From contig NC_050102.1 in assembly GCF_902167145.1 (NCBI RefSeq), positions 6,324,850-6,388,849 of the forward strand: a stretch of 64,000 bases of DNA, written 5' to 3'. The number at the start of each line of letters is the position of its first letter. Within the stretch, counting starts at the first letter, position 1. A model generated the notes under the pieces. The model saw only the letters and a program-made list of their open reading frames with translations, searched no databases and was not told where the DNA came from. A program made the position numbers and the translations under genes. Shown here in pieces: positions 51,458 to 62,777 of this stretch. Origin of the DNA: Zea mays. Its lineage: Eukaryota > Streptophyta > Magnoliopsida > Poales > Poaceae.

Positions 51458-51518
51458 GGGTTTCAATAATGATGATTCATTTGCCATCCACATATAAGGA
51501 TCATCATTTGTGAAACCC
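51458..51518 (+). repeat. Hairpin H4
   Basis: Arms GGGTTTCAATAATGATGAT and ATCATCATTTGTGAAACCC, 17 of 19 pairs; loop contains TTGCCATCCACATATAAGG. It is the counterpart of H2 in the second module. Confidence 0.75.
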
Positions 51519-53379
51519 TCTCTTGTGTTTTTAATGCTCTCTTTTCTAAGTGTTACAACGAGGTCCTTCCAAGAGCTTTCAAGATGGATTCAAAATCTAC
51601 AAAAAATGAATGAAGTTCAAGGTCACTTGGTTGGATGAAATCACAAAGAGAAAAGAGATCACAGTGAATCAAGAAGGGAGTTATATTTTTTTGTCAACCA
51701 AATAATGAAGATGTCGTGACATATTTATATGATATCCTTCATTATGAGGTTGAGGTTCATATTAGCATGCTTCACCCTCCAAGATTTCAATTGATATACT
51801 TTTAGTTCTTAAGCTTTTAATTGGTTTCATTTTCATCATCTATGTAAAGCATGTTATGTTAAACCAAGATATAGTGCAAACATCTCCTTTAACCTCGTAT
51901 TGTTAATGTGCATAAGTGTACTTTGTGTACTCTTGCATGCACAAATTGAGGAAGAGTTTAGCCTATATCTTGTGAGGATAATGATTTCTTCAAGTTCATG
52001 TTTTGTAGTCTCACACCTTGGAGAACATCAAATGAGGATGAGTGGTTCCAAGGAAATGATCAAATATTTACCACATGTCACCCCATGGATTAGTTCTATT
52101 GGGGAACAATATGTGTTCTCTAGCATAAATTCAATTGTTTCAAATATATTATGCCTTGACCAAGATATATGATGAACTCCTCTAAGAATCTTAATTGAAT
52201 CAAGTGCATGTTACAAGTAATTCGAGTACTTGATGCATACATTTAGGGGGAGCTCATTCTATATCTTGTGTCCTTAAAGACTAACATTTTCTTTTAGTGA
52301 ATTTGTGTAGTTCTTTGAAGAGAATGAGTTTCTCTTGATCGTTTAAAGAGGATAAGTTTCTCTTTGAAATGTCAAGCCTATCAAAAGCTAAGATAGAAAT
52401 TCATGATTATAATGAAGACCATATGACATGGAACAAAGGTGTGTCACTCCATGAACTATTGTATTACATTTATGTATCTAGACTCTTACAAGTTAGTGTA
52501 TGTATGTATATGCAATATCTTAAGTCACATCATAAGGTTGCACTTGAATCTTGGCTTAAAATATTGCATATCATGTCTATTAGTATACCGTTTGATTATG
52601 AGTAATTCCTTAAATTGGTGCAATTTCATATTTTCATACTTTATTTGTACCAAGGTTCAAATTGTAGAACTTAATCCCCTGGCCTCACAAGTCCAAGTGC
52701 ATAAGCTAAACAAGTATTCATCACTTGTATGCACACATTTAGGGGGAGAATGGTCTATAATTTGAATCTTTGAGACTAACTTCATTTTCAAGTCTATTAT
52801 GTGTGTAGTCTCAAATTAGAAAGGAATCTTCAAGCAAAGACAATCGCTTCCACTGCAAATTTTGATGGACCTATGTCACAATTATGCCAACAAGAGATTG
52901 CAAAATGAACTCTAAATACAACACAAGTGTGGAACACCCCTTTGAAAAGGTAAAACGCAAAGGTACATCACTTATGACACTTCTCCATTACCTTTGTGCC
53001 ATATAAGGACCCTTTTCATGATAGTGTGTTCAAATCTCGATTAATCATAATTTCTACCCTTTATATTCTTTATATCTTTTTTGGAGATTTATGACAAAGG
53101 GGGAGAAATTGTGCATTAAAGCTTACCTTTAGTCTTATGTAACTAAGTGTAAGAAGACTTTTGAAAAGGGGGAGAAATAATTGACAAAAGGGAGTTGAAT
53201 CATAAGTAAAACATAAGATGAAGGAAATTGATGAGTGCATAATATGTCATGAGCATCACGTTTATTTATCACACAAAGCACCATATGAATAGTATGATAT
53301 AAGTTGTCTTCACTCTTTGACCCAAATATGTGGTTTTGGCATTTGAGTACAAAATTGGTATTTTCTGAAATGCACATAT

Positions 53380-54614
53380 TGAAAGGGAATTAGGCTTTCA
53401 CATAGTCCCTAATTAATTTTGGTGGTTGAATCGCCCAACATAAACAATTGGACTAACTAGTTTGCTCTAGATTATATGTTCTACAGGTGCCAAAGGTTCA
53501 TCTATAACTATACTAAATCGACTGTCCGGAATACCGTAGATTATTCCAGACAGGAGAAGCTTTTTGGAAAAACAGGCCATGCGTGGACCGTCCGGGCCCT
53601 TGCGACGGACCGTCCGCGACACGAGGATGACACTCGGACAGAACCAATGCCAAAATCCAAGTCTGCACTATGGACCGTCCGGAGGAAAAGAGCGGACCGT
53701 CTGAGCCCTCGCACGGACCGTCCGGCCTCAGGCGCGGACCGTCCGGTAGGTGAGAAACCGAAAAACCCGAAGGTAACGGGTTCGGAGAAATGAATTATAG
53801 CGGCCTCGCGGACCGTCCGGACCAGGCGGGAGGACCGTCCGCGACTGGGTCTGTCTGACATCTGACAACGCATTAAATGCAATATAGCCGTTGATATAGC
53901 CGTTACTGCTGACCGTTGCATTTTCAGCCGTTGATCTACAGGGGCGGACCGTCCGGACCTGGCTCGCGGACCGTCCGCGCTCAGCAGAATGGAGCAACGG
54001 CTAGGAAGTGGTTGGTGGCTATAAATACAACCCCAACCACCTCCATTCACTTCATCCAAGCATTCCAACCTTCAACATTCAATACAAGAGCTAGCAATCC
54101 ATTCCAAGACACATTCAAAGCCTCCATCTCTCCAAGTTTCACAATTGAGAAAAGAGATCATTAGTGATTAGTGACTTGAGAGAGAAAGTGATCCGTGTGT
54201 TATTTGTCGCTCTTGTTGCTTGGCCTTTTTGCAATCGTGCTTTCTTGATTCTTTCATTGCGATCAAACTCACTTGTAATTGAGACAAGAGACACCAATCT
54301 TGTGGTGATCCTTGTAGGAACTTTGTGTTCCAAGTGATTGAGAAAAGAAAGCTCACTCGATCCGAGGGATCGTTTGAGAGAGGGAAGGGTTGAAAGAGAC
54401 CCGGCCTTTGTGGCCTCCTCAACGGGGAGTAGGTTTGCGAGAACCGAACCTCGGTAAAACAAATCCGCGTGTCGCACTCTTCACTTGCCTGCGATTTGTT
54501 TTGCGCCCTCTCTCGCGGACTCAATTATCTTTCTAACGCTAACCCGGCTTGTAGTTGTGTTTATATTTGTAAATTTCAGTTTCGCCCTATTCACCCCCCT
54601 CTAGGCGACTTTCA
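53380..54614 (+). repeat. 5' LTR of element B
   Basis: TGAAAGGGAATTAGG...GGCGACTTTCA. U3 has about ten copies of a GCGGACCGTCCG-type palindrome between 53578 and 53980. The TATA box CTATAAATA (54019-54027) lies between arms GTGGTTGG (54008-54015) and CCAACCAC (54033-54040). Confidence 0.95.
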
Positions 54615-54616
54615 AT

Positions 54617-54628
54617 TGGTATCAGAGC
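54617..54628 (+). other. Primer-binding site of element B, initiator tRNA-Met
   Basis: TGGTATCAGAGC two bases after the LTR. Confidence 0.9.
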
Positions 54629-54662
54629 CCGGTGCTTCATTAGAGCCTAACCGCTCGAAGTG

Positions 54663-57359
54663 ATGTCGGGAGATCACGCCAAGAAGGAGATGGAGACCGG
54701 CGAAAAGCCCACTACAAGCCACGGGAGCACTTCATCGGAAGAGTCCCGCACCAAGAGGAGGGAAAAGAAGAAGAGCTCCTCCAACAAAGGGAAGGAGAAG
54801 AAATCTTCTTCTCACCACAAAGAGAAGAAGGAAAAATCTTCTTCCCACAAGCCGCATCGAAGTGGAGACAAGCAAAAGAGGATGAGGAAAGTGGTCTACT
54901 ACGAGACCGACACTTCATCAACATCGACCTCCGACTCCGATGCGCCCTCCGTAACTTCTAAACGCCAAGGGCGTAAGAAGTTTAGTAAGATCCCCCTACA
55001 CTACCCTCGCATTTCTAAACATGCACCTTTACTTTCCGTCCCATTAGGCAAACCACCAACTTTTGATGGTGAAGATTATGCTAGGTGGAGTGATTTAATG
55101 CAATTTCATCTAACCTCACTCCACAAAAGTATATGGGATGTTGTTGAGTTTGGTGCACAGGTACCATCCGTAGGGGATAAAGACTATGATGAGGATGAGG
55201 TGGCCCAAATCGAGCACTTCAACTCTCAAGCAACAACGATACTCCTCGCCTCTTTAAGTAGAGAGGAGTATAACAAAGTTCAAGGGTTGAAGAGCGCCAA
55301 GGAGGTTTGGGATGTGCTCAAAACCGCGCACGAGGGAGATGAGCTTACAAAGATCACCAAGCGGGAAACGATCGAGGGGGAGCTCGGTCGGTTCTGGCTT
55401 CGGAAAGGGGAAGAGCCACAACACATGTACAACCGGCTCAAGACCTTGGTGAACCAAGTGCGCAACCTCGGGAGCAAGAAGTGGGACGACCACGAAATGG
55501 TTAAGGTTATTCTAAGATCTCTCATTTTCCTTAACCCCACTCAAGTTCAATTAATTCGTGGTAATCCTAGATATACTAAAATGACCCCCGAGGAAGTTAT
55601 CGGGAATTTTGTAAGTTTTGAGTGCATGATCGAAGGCTCGAGGAAGATCAACGAGCTTGATGATCCCTCCACATCCGAAGCTCAACCCGTCGCATTCAAG
55701 GCGACGGAGGAAAAGAAGGAGGAATCTACACCAAGTCGACAACCAATAGACGCCTCCAAGCTCGACAATGAGGAAATGGCGCTCGTCATCAAGAGCTTCC
55801 GCCAAATCCTCAAGCAAAGGAGAGGGAAAGACTACAAGTCCCGCTCCAAGAAGGTTTGCTACAAGTGTGGTAAGCCCGGTCATTTTATTGCTAAATGTCC
55901 TATATCTAGTGACAGTGACCGAGGCGACGACAAGAAGGGGAGAAGAAAGGAGAAGAAGAGGTACTACAAGAAGAAGGGCGGCGATGCCCATGTTTGTCGC
56001 GAGTGGGACTCCGACGAAAACTCTAGCGACTCCTCCGACGACGAGGACGCCGCCAACATCGCCGTCACCAAGGGACTCCTCTTCCCCAACGTCGGCCACA
56101 AGTGCCTCATGGCAAAGGACGGCAAACGGAAGAAGGTTAAATCTAACTCCTCCACTAAATATGAGTCTTCTAGTGATGATAATGCTAGTGATGAGGAGGA
56201 TAATTTGCGTACCCTTTTTGCCAACCTCAACATGCAACGAAAGGAGAAACTTAATGAATTGATTAGTGCTATTCATGAAAAGTATGACCTTTTGGACACT
56301 CAAGAGGACTTCCTTATTAAAGAAAATAAGAAGCATGTTAAGGTTAAAAATGCTTATGCTCTAGAAATTGAGAAATGTCAAAAATTATCTAGTGAGCTAA
56401 GCACTTGCCATGAAACAATAGACAACCTTAGAAATGAAAATGCTAATTTGTTAGCTAAGGTTGATTCTCATGTTTGCAATGTTTCAATTCCCAACCCTAG
56501 AGATAATAATGATGATTTGCTTGCTAGGATTGAAGAATTGAACATATCTCTTGCTAGCCTTAGGAATGAAAATGAAAAATTACTTGCTAAGGCTAAAGAT
56601 TTTGATGTTTGCAATGCTACTATTTCCGACCTTAGAAGTAAAAACGAAATATTGCATGCTAAGGTTGTAGAACTAAAATCTTGCAAACCCTCTACATCTA
56701 CCGTTGAGCACACTTCTATTTGTACTAGATGTAGAGATGTTAACATTGATGCTATTCATGATCATATGGCTTTAATTAAACAACAAAATGATCATATAGC
56801 AAAACTAGATGCTAAAATTGCCGAGCATAACTTAGAAAATGAAAAATTTAAATTTGCTAGAAGTATGCTCTATAGTGGGAGACGCCCTGGCATCAAGGAT
56901 GGCATTGGCTTCCAAAGGGGAGACAATATCAAACTTAGTGTCCCTCCTAAAAGATTGTCTAACTTTGTTAAGGGCAAGGCTCCCATGCCTCAGGATAACG
57001 AGGGTTACATTTTATACCCTGTCGGTTATCCCGAGGACAAAATTAGGAAAATTCATTCTAGGAAGTCTCACTCTGGTTCTAACCATGCTTTTATGTATAA
57101 GAGTGAGACATCTAGCTCTAGGCAACCAACCCATGCCAAGTTGCCTAAGAAGAAAATTCCTAATGCATCAAATGAACATAGCATTTCATTTAAGACCTTT
57201 GATGCATCTTATGTGTTGACTAACAAATCCGGCAAAGTAGTTGCCAAATATGTTGGGGGCAAGCACAAGGGGTCAAAGACTTGTGTTTGGGTACCCAAAG
57301 TTCTTGTGTCTAATGCCAAAGGACCCAAAACCATTTGGGTACCTAAAGTCAAGAACTAA
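54663..57359 (+). CDS. gag: Element B gag
   Basis: 898 residues from ATG 54663 to TAA, the same length and layout as the element A gag. It has a charged Ser/Lys N-terminus and a UBN2-type core (about 131-330). One CCHC knuckle (CYKCGKPGHFIAKC) lies near residue 399, followed by an acidic patch and a long coiled coil. The C-terminal tail has CVWVPK and TIWVPKVKN. Most differences from A are scattered substitutions, densest in the coiled coil (for example SSLNAKVDS against NLLAKVDS). No stop or frameshift. It is the structural protein of the virus-like particle. Confidence 0.95.
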   Translation: MSGDHAKKEMETGEKPTTSHGSTSSEESRTKRREKKKSSSNKGKEKKSSSHHKEKKEKSSSHKPHRSGDKQKRMRKVVYYETDTSSTSTSDSDAPSVTSKRQGRKKFSKIPLHYPRISKHAPLLSVPLGKPPTFDGEDYARWSDLMQFHLTSLHKSIWDVVEFGAQVPSVGDKDYDEDEVAQIEHFNSQATTILLASLSREEYNKVQGLKSAKEVWDVLKTAHEGDELTKITKRETIEGELGRFWLRKGEEPQHMYNRLKTLVNQVRNLGSKKWDDHEMVKVILRSLIFLNPTQVQLIRGNPRYTKMTPEEVIGNFVSFECMIEGSRKINELDDPSTSEAQPVAFKATEEKKEESTPSRQPIDASKLDNEEMALVIKSFRQILKQRRGKDYKSRSKKVCYKCGKPGHFIAKCPISSDSDRGDDKKGRRKEKKRYYKKKGGDAHVCREWDSDENSSDSSDDEDAANIAVTKGLLFPNVGHKCLMAKDGKRKKVKSNSSTKYESSSDDNASDEEDNLRTLFANLNMQRKEKLNELISAIHEKYDLLDTQEDFLIKENKKHVKVKNAYALEIEKCQKLSSELSTCHETIDNLRNENANLLAKVDSHVCNVSIPNPRDNNDDLLARIEELNISLASLRNENEKLLAKAKDFDVCNATISDLRSKNEILHAKVVELKSCKPSTSTVEHTSICTRCRDVNIDAIHDHMALIKQQNDHIAKLDAKIAEHNLENEKFKFARSMLYSGRRPGIKDGIGFQRGDNIKLSVPPKRLSNFVKGKAPMPQDNEGYILYPVGYPEDKIRKIHSRKSHSGSNHAFMYKSETSSSRQPTHAKLPKKKIPNASNEHSISFKTFDASYVLTNKSGKVVAKYVGGKHKGSKTCVWVPKVLVSNAKGPKTIWVPKVKN

Positions 57360-57375
57360 ACTTGTTTTGTAGGTT
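57360..57375 (+). promoter_or_regulatory. gag/pol boundary of B with splice-acceptor-like site
   Basis: ACTTGTTTTGTAG|GTT is identical to the boundary in A. TAG 57370-57372 is in the pol frame and pol is +1 to gag. Confidence 0.5.
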
Positions 57376-60300
57376 TATGCATCCGGGGGCTCAAGTTGGA
57401 TACTCGACAGCGGGTGCACAAACCATATGACAGGGGAGAAAAGGATGTTCTCCTCATATGAGAAAAACCAAGATCCCCAAAGAGCGATCACGTTCGGGGA
57501 TGGAAATCAAGGTTTGGTCAAAGGTTTGGGTAAAATTGCTATTTCACCTGACCATTCCATTTCAAATGTTTTTCTTGTTGATTCATTAGATTACAATTTG
57601 CTTTCTGTATCTCAACTATGTCAAATGGGCTACAACTGTCTATTCACTGATGTAGGTGTCACTGTCTTTAGAAGAAGTGATGATTCAATAGCATTTAAGG
57701 GAGTGTTAGAGGGTCAGCTATACTTGGTAGATTTTGATAGAGCTGAACTCGACACTTGCTTAATTGCTAAGACTAACATGGGTTGGCTCTGGCACCACCG
57801 ACTAGCTCATGTTGGGATGAAGAATCTTCATAAGCTTCTAAAGGGAGAACACATTTTAGGACTAACAAATGTTCATTTTGAGAAAGACAGGATTTGTAGC
57901 GCATGCCAAGCAGGAAAGCAAGTTGGCACCCATCATCCGCATAAGAACATAATGACGACCGACAGGCCACTGGAGCTCCTGCACATGGATCTATTCGGCC
58001 CGATTGCTTACATAAGCATCGGCGGGAGTAAGTACTGTCTAGTTATTGTGGATGATTATTCTCGCTTCACTTGGGTATTCTTTTTACAGGAAAAATCTCA
58101 AACCCAAGAGACCTTAAAGGGATTCTTGAGAAGGGCTCAAAATGAGTTCGGCTTAAGGATCAAGAAAATAAGAAGCGACAACGGGACAGAGTTCAAGAAC
58201 TCTCAAATTCAAGGCTTCCTTGAGGAGGAGGGCATCAAGCATGAGTTCTCTTCTCCCTACACACCTCAACAAAATGGTGTAGTGGAGAGGAAGAATAGAA
58301 CTCTATTGGACATGGCAAGGACCATGCTTGATGAATACAAGACTTCGGATCGGTTTTGGGCCGAGGCGGTCAACACCGCTTGCTACGCCATCAACCGGTT
58401 ATATCTACATCGAATCCTCAAGAAGACATCATATGAACTCCTAACCGGTAAAAAACCCAACATTTCATATTTTAGAGTCTTTGGTAGCAAATGTTTTATT
58501 CTTGTTAAAAGAGGTAGAAAATCTAAATTTGCTCCTAAGACTGTAGAAGGCTTTTTACTTGGTTATGACTCAAACACAAGGGCATATAGGGTCTTTAACA
58601 AGTCCACTGGACTAGTTGAAGTCTCATGTGACGTTGTGTTTGATGAGACTAACGGCTCTCAAGTAGAGCAAGTTGATCTTGATGAGATAGGTGAAGAAGA
58701 GGCTCCATGCATCGCGCTAAGGAACATGTCCATTGGGGATGTGTGTCCTAAGGAATCCGAAGAGCCTCCAAATGCACAAGATCAACCATCCTCCTCCACG
58801 CAAGCATCTCCACCAACCCAAAATGAGGATGAAGCTCAAGTTGATGAAGTAGAAGATCAAACAAATGAGCCACCTCAAGATGATGGCAATGATCAAGGGG
58901 GAGATGCAAATGATCAAGACAAGGAGGATGAAGAACAAAGACCGCCACACCCAAGAGTCCACCAAGCAATCCAACGAGATCACCCCGTCGACACCATCCT
59001 CGGCGACATTCATAAGGGGGTAACTACTCGATCTCGTGTTGCACATTTTTGTGAACATTACTCTTTTGTTTCCTCTATTGAGCCACACAGGGTAGAGGAA
59101 CCACTACAAGATTCAGATTGGGTGGTGGCGATGCAAGAGGAGCTCAACAACTTCACTAGGAATGAGGTATGGCATTTAGTTCCACGTCCTAACCAAAATG
59201 TTGTAGGAACCAAATGGGTCTTCCGCAACAAACAAGATGAGCATGGTGTGGTGACAAGGAACAAAGCTCGACTTGTGGCCAAGGGATACTCCCAAGTCGA
59301 AGGTTTGGATTTCGGTGAAACCTATGCACCCGTAGCTAGGCTTGAGTCAATTCGCATATTATTGGCCTATGCTACTTACCATGGCTTTAAGCTTTATCAA
59401 ATGGACGTGAAAAGTGCCTTCCTCAATGGACCAATCAAGGAAGAGGTCTATGTTGAGCAACCTCCCGGCTTTGAAGATAGTGAGTATCCTAACCATGTCT
59501 ATAAGCTCTCTAAGGCGCTTTATGGGCTCAAGCAAGCCCCAAGAGCATGGTATGAATGCCTTAGAGATTTTCTTATTGCAAATGGATTCAAAGTCGGAAA
59601 GGCCGATCCTACACTCTTTACTAAAACTCTTGAGAATGACTTGTTTGTATGCCAAATTTATGTTGATGATATTATATTTGGGTCTACTAACGAGTCTACA
59701 TGTGAAGAGTTTAGTAGGATCATGACACAGAAATTCGAAATGTCTATGATGGGGGAGTTGAAGTATTTCTTAGGATTCCAAGTGAAGCAACTCCAAGAGG
59801 GCACCTTCATCAGCCAAACGAAGTACACTCAAGACATTCTAACCAAGTTTGGGATGAAGGATGCTAAACCCATCAAGACACCCATGGGAACTAATGGGCA
59901 TCTCGACCTTGACACGGGAGGTAAGTCCATGGATCAAAAGGTATACCGGTCGATGATAGGTTCTTTACTCTATTTATGTGCATCTCGACCGGATATTATG
60001 CTTTCCGTATGCATGTGTGCAAGATTCCAAGCCGACCCTAAGGAAGCTCACCTTACGGCCGTGAAACGAATCTTGAGATATTTAGCTTATACTCCTAAGT
60101 TTGGGCTTTGGTATCCTAGGGGATCCACATTTGATTTGATTGGATATTCGGATGCCGATTGGGCGGGGTGTAAAATCAATAGGAAGAGCACATCGGGGAC
60201 TTGCCAGTTCTTGGGAAGATCCTTGGTGTCTTGGGCTTCAAAGAAGCAAAATTCGGTCGCTCTTTCCACCGCCGAAGCCGAGTATATTGCCGCAGGCCAT

Positions 60301-60615
60301 TGTTGCGCGCAATTACTTTGGATGAGGCAAACCCTGTGGGACTACGGTTACAAATTAACCAAAGTCCCTTTGCTATGTGATAATGAGAGTGCAATCAAAA
60401 TGGCCGACAATCCCGTCGAGCATAGCCGCACTAAACACATAGCCATTCGGTATCATTTTCTTAGGGATCACCAACAAAAGGGAGATATCGAGATTTCTTA
60501 CATTAACACTAAAGATCAATTAGCCGATATCTTTACCAAGCCTCTTGATGAACAAACATTTAATAAACTTAGGCATGAGCTAAATATTCTTGATTCTAGG
60601 AATTTCTTTTGTTGA
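57373..60615 (+). CDS. pol: Element B pol (protease, integrase, RT, RNase H)
   Basis: 1080 codons open from just after the boundary TAG to TGA at 60613. The first ATG is at 57424 (frame ATGACAGGGGAG), but the protease motif WILDSGC lies upstream of it, so translation must enter from gag or a spliced RNA. Domains in order: aspartic protease (DSGC); HHCC zinc region ([22 protein letters not shown]); integrase DDE with SDNGTEF and [10 protein letters not shown] with TKWVFRNK and YVDDIIFG; RNase H with [10 protein letters not shown] and [11 protein letters not shown]. This is the Copia order, with integrase before RT. Where A has the nonsense codon, B has CAG. All catalytic residues visible to me are kept. 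Confidence 0.95.
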   Translation, partial: VYASGGSSWILDSGCTNHMTGEKRMFSSYEKNQDPQRAITFGDGNQGLVKGLGKIAISPDHSISNVFLVDSLDYNLLSVSQLCQMGYNCLFTDVGVTVFRRSDDSIAFKGVLEGQLYLVDFDRAELDTCLIAKTNMGWLWHHRLAHVGMKNLHKLLKGEHILGLTNVHFEKDRICSACQAGKQVGTHHPHKNIMTTDRPLELLHMDLFGPIAYISIGGSKYCLVIVDDYSRFTWVFFLQEKSQTQETLKGFLRRAQNEFGLRIKKIRSDNGTEFKNSQIQGFLEEEGIKHEFSSPYTPQQNGVVERKNRTLLDMARTMLDEYKTSDRFWAEAVNTACYAINRLYLHRILKKTSYELLTGKKPNISYFRVFGSKCFILVKRGRKSKFAPKTVEGFLLGYDSNTRAYRVFNKSTGLVEVSCDVVFDETNGSQVEQVDLDEIGEEEAPCIALRNMSIGDVCPKESEEPPNAQDQPSSSTQASPPTQNEDEAQVDEVEDQTNEPPQDDGNDQGGDANDQDKEDEEQRPPHPRVHQAIQRDHPVDTILGDIHKGVTTRSRVAHFCEHYSFVSSIEPHRVEEPLQDSDWVVAMQEELNNFTRNEVWHLVPRPNQNVVGTKWVFRNKQDEHGVVTRNKARLVAKGYSQVEGLDFGETYAPVARLESIRILLAYATYHGFKLYQMDVKSAFLNGPIKEEVYVEQPPGFEDSEYPNHVYKLSKALYGLKQAPRAWYECLRDFLIANGFKVGKADPTLFTKTLENDLFVCQIYVDDIIFGSTNESTCEEFSRIMTQKFEMSMMGELKYFLGFQVKQLQEGTFISQTKYTQDILTKFGMKDAKPIKTPMGTNGHLDLDTGGKSMDQKVYRSMIGSLLYLCASRPDIMLSVCMCARFQADPKEAHLTAVKRILRYLAYTPKFGLWYPRGSTFDLIGYSDADWAGCKINRKSTSGTCQFLGRSLVSWASKKQNSVALSTAEAEYIAAGHCCAQLLWMRQTLWDYGYKLTKVPLLCDNESAIKMADNPVEHSRTKHIAIRYHFLRDHQQKGDIEISYINTKDQLADIFTKPLDEQTFNKLRHELNILDSRNFFC

Positions 60616-61421
60616 CTTGCACACATAGCTATTTTATATACTTTTGATCCTGTCTCTTTCATATGCTATGACTAATGTGTTTTTCAAGTCTATTTCAAAC
60701 CAAGTCATAGGTGTATTGAAAGGAAATTGGAGTCTTCGGCGAAGACAAAGGCTTCCACTCCGTAACTCATCCTTCGCCGTCGCTCCAAGCCACTCTCCAT
60801 CTTTGAGGGAGAGAGCAAAAGGACTTCATCTTTGGTATAATCCTAACTCATTTATTTATGACCAAAGGGGAAGATAGCACTTCAAGGGCTCTAATGATTC
60901 CGTTTTTGGCGATTCATGCCAAAAGGGGAGAAAATAAGAGCCCAAAGCAAAAGGACCGCACCACCACCAATTTCAAAAACTTTGTGTTTCCAAGAATATT
61001 ATCCATTGGTATCCTATTGTGTTCAATAAGGGGAGGAAGTAGTATTTTCAAAATGATATATCAAAACCCTCTTGAACACTAAGAGGAGGATCTCATTTAG
61101 GGGGAGTTTTGTTTAGTCAAAGGAGAAGCATTTGAAACAGGGGGAGAAAATTTCAAATCTTGAAAATGCTTTGCAAAATTCTATTCATTTACCTTTGACT
61201 ATTTGCAAAAGAACTTTGAAACGGATTTACAAAATAGTTTGCAAAAACAAAACATGTGGTACAAGCGTGGTCCAAAATGTTAAAAATAAAGAAACAATCC
61301 ATGAATATCTTGTAAGTATTTACATTGGCTCAATTCCAAGCAACCTTTGCACTTACTTTATGCAAACTAGTTCAATTATGCACTTCTATATTTGCTTTGG
61401 TTTGTGTTGGCATCAATCACC
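60616..61421 (+). other. 3' non-coding region of element B
   Basis: Homologous to 34331-35196 of A with several small indels. AAAGGGGGAGAAA-like tracts recur. No envelope-like frame is seen. Confidence 0.7.
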
Positions 61422-61435
61422 AAAAAGGGGGAGAT
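61422..61435 (+). other. Polypurine tract of element B
   Basis: AAAAAGGGGGAGAT immediately before the 3' LTR. Confidence 0.9.
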
Positions 61436-62673
61436 TGAAAGGGAATTAGGCTTTCACATAGTCCCTAATTAATTTTGGTGGTTGAATCGCCCAACATAAA
61501 CAATTGGACTAACTAGTTTGCTCTAGATTATATGTTCTACAGGTGCCAAAGGTTCATCTATAACTATACTAAATCGACTGTCCGGAATACCGTAGATTAT
61601 TCCGGACAGGAGAAGCTTTTTGGAAAAACAGGCCATGCGCGGACCGTCCGGGCCCTTGCGACGGACCGTCCGCGACACGAGGATGACACTCAGACAGAAC
61701 CAATGCCAAAATCCAAGTCTGCACTATGGACCGTCCGGAGGAAAAGAGCGGACCGTCTGAGCCCTCGCACGGACCGTCCTGCCTCAGGCGCGGACCGTCC
61801 GGTAGGTGAGAAACCGAAAAACCCGAAGGTAACGGGTTCGGAGAAATGAATTATAGCGGCCTCGCGGACCGTCCGGACCAGGCGGGCGGACCGTCCGCGA
61901 CTGGGTCTGTCTGACATCTGACAACGCATTAAATGCAATATAGCCGTTGATGTAGCCGTTACTGCTGACCGTTGCATTTTCAGCCGTTGATCTACAGGGG
62001 CGGACCGTCCGGACCTGGCTCGCGGACCGTCCGCGCTCAGCAGAATGGAGCAACGGCTAGGAAGTGGTTGGTGGCTATAAATACAACCCCAACCACCTCC
62101 ATTCACTTCATCCAAGAATTCCAACCTTCAACATTCAATACAAGAGCTAGCAATCCATTCCAAGACACATTCAAAGCCTCCATCTCTCCAAGTTTCACAA
62201 TTGAGAAAAGAGATCATTAGTGATTAGTGACTTGAGAGAGAAAGTGATCCGTGTGTTATTTGTCGCTCTTGTTGCTTGGCCTTTTTGCAATCGTGCTTTC
62301 TTGATTCTTTCATTGCGATCAAACTCACTTGTAATTGAGACAAGAGACACCAATCTTGTGGTGATCCTTGTAGGAACTTTGTGTTCCAAGTGATTGAGAA
62401 AAGAAAGCTCACTCGATCCGAGGGATCGTTTGAGAGAGGGAAGGGTTGAAAGAGACTCGGCCTTTGTGGCCTCCTCAACGGGGAGTAGGTTTGCGAGAAC
62501 CGAACCTCGGTAAAACAAATCCGCGTGTCGCACTCTTCACTTGCCTGCGATTTGTTTTGCGCCCTCTCTCGCGGACTCAATTATCTTTCTAACGCTAACC
62601 CGGCTTGTAGTTGTGTTTATATTTGTAAATTTCAGTTTCGCCCTATTCACCCCCCCCCTCTAGGCGACTTTCA
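61436..62673 (+). repeat. 3' LTR of element B
   Basis: 1238 bp, differing from the 5' LTR by about eight substitutions and three extra C in the U5 C-run (nine against six). Confidence 0.95.
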
Positions 62674-62678
62674 CATAT

Positions 62679-62777
62679 TTAGGGGGAGGAAACTATATCA
62701 TAGGATTCAAAATCTTATTTATCAAATCTTATGTAAGCTTTAAATGTGTTGTCATCAATCACCAAAAAGGGGGAGAT
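62679..62777 (+). other. Last internal bases and polypurine tract of element C
   Basis: TTAGGGGGAGGAAAC at the start and AAAAAGGGGGAGAT (62764-62777) at the end, just before the C 3' LTR. It resembles the matching region of D at about 2070-2174. Confidence 0.85.

Larger units (their letters stand above)
48293..53374 (+). repeat. Element C internal region: degenerate ~2 kb tandem duplication
   Basis: No pol. Two modules are seen. Each starts after a gag-like tail and a GTTTTGCAG acceptor-like site (48303-48304 and 50662-50663). They share an ordered series of matching blocks: GTAGCCAC..GGAAAAA.GAAGCACTTGAG at ~48597/50799, CACTCACCAT at ~49051/50964, and GGTTGCTAAATA.GAAACTA at 49219/51127. 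Further matches are GATGATT..TTTGCCAT at ~49600/51471 and AAGTGCATGT..CAAGT.ATTC at ~49920/52200. Offsets run from about 1.9 to 2.3 kb because of indels. Tail blocks of a third partial copy are near 52690-52760. Short frames here carry no recognisable protein. Confidence 0.7.
53380..62673 (+). mobile_element. Copia element B (SIRE/Opie-like), complete and apparently intact
   Basis: LTRs 53380-54614 (1235 bp) and 61436-62673 (1238 bp). Target-site duplication CATAT is at 53375-53379 and 62674-62678. It is inserted in element C near C's 3' end. About eight substitutions and a 3-C length change separate the LTRs. Gag (898 codons) and pol (1080 codons) are open throughout and keep all catalytic motifs, so it may be autonomous. 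Coding sequence and R/U5 are nearly the same as element A, but the U3 is different. Confidence 0.96.

Noticed and set aside
51900..52765. Short frames of 78-108 codons in element C
   Set aside because: AT-rich non-coding duplicated region; frames have no domain and are not kept between the two duplicate modules.
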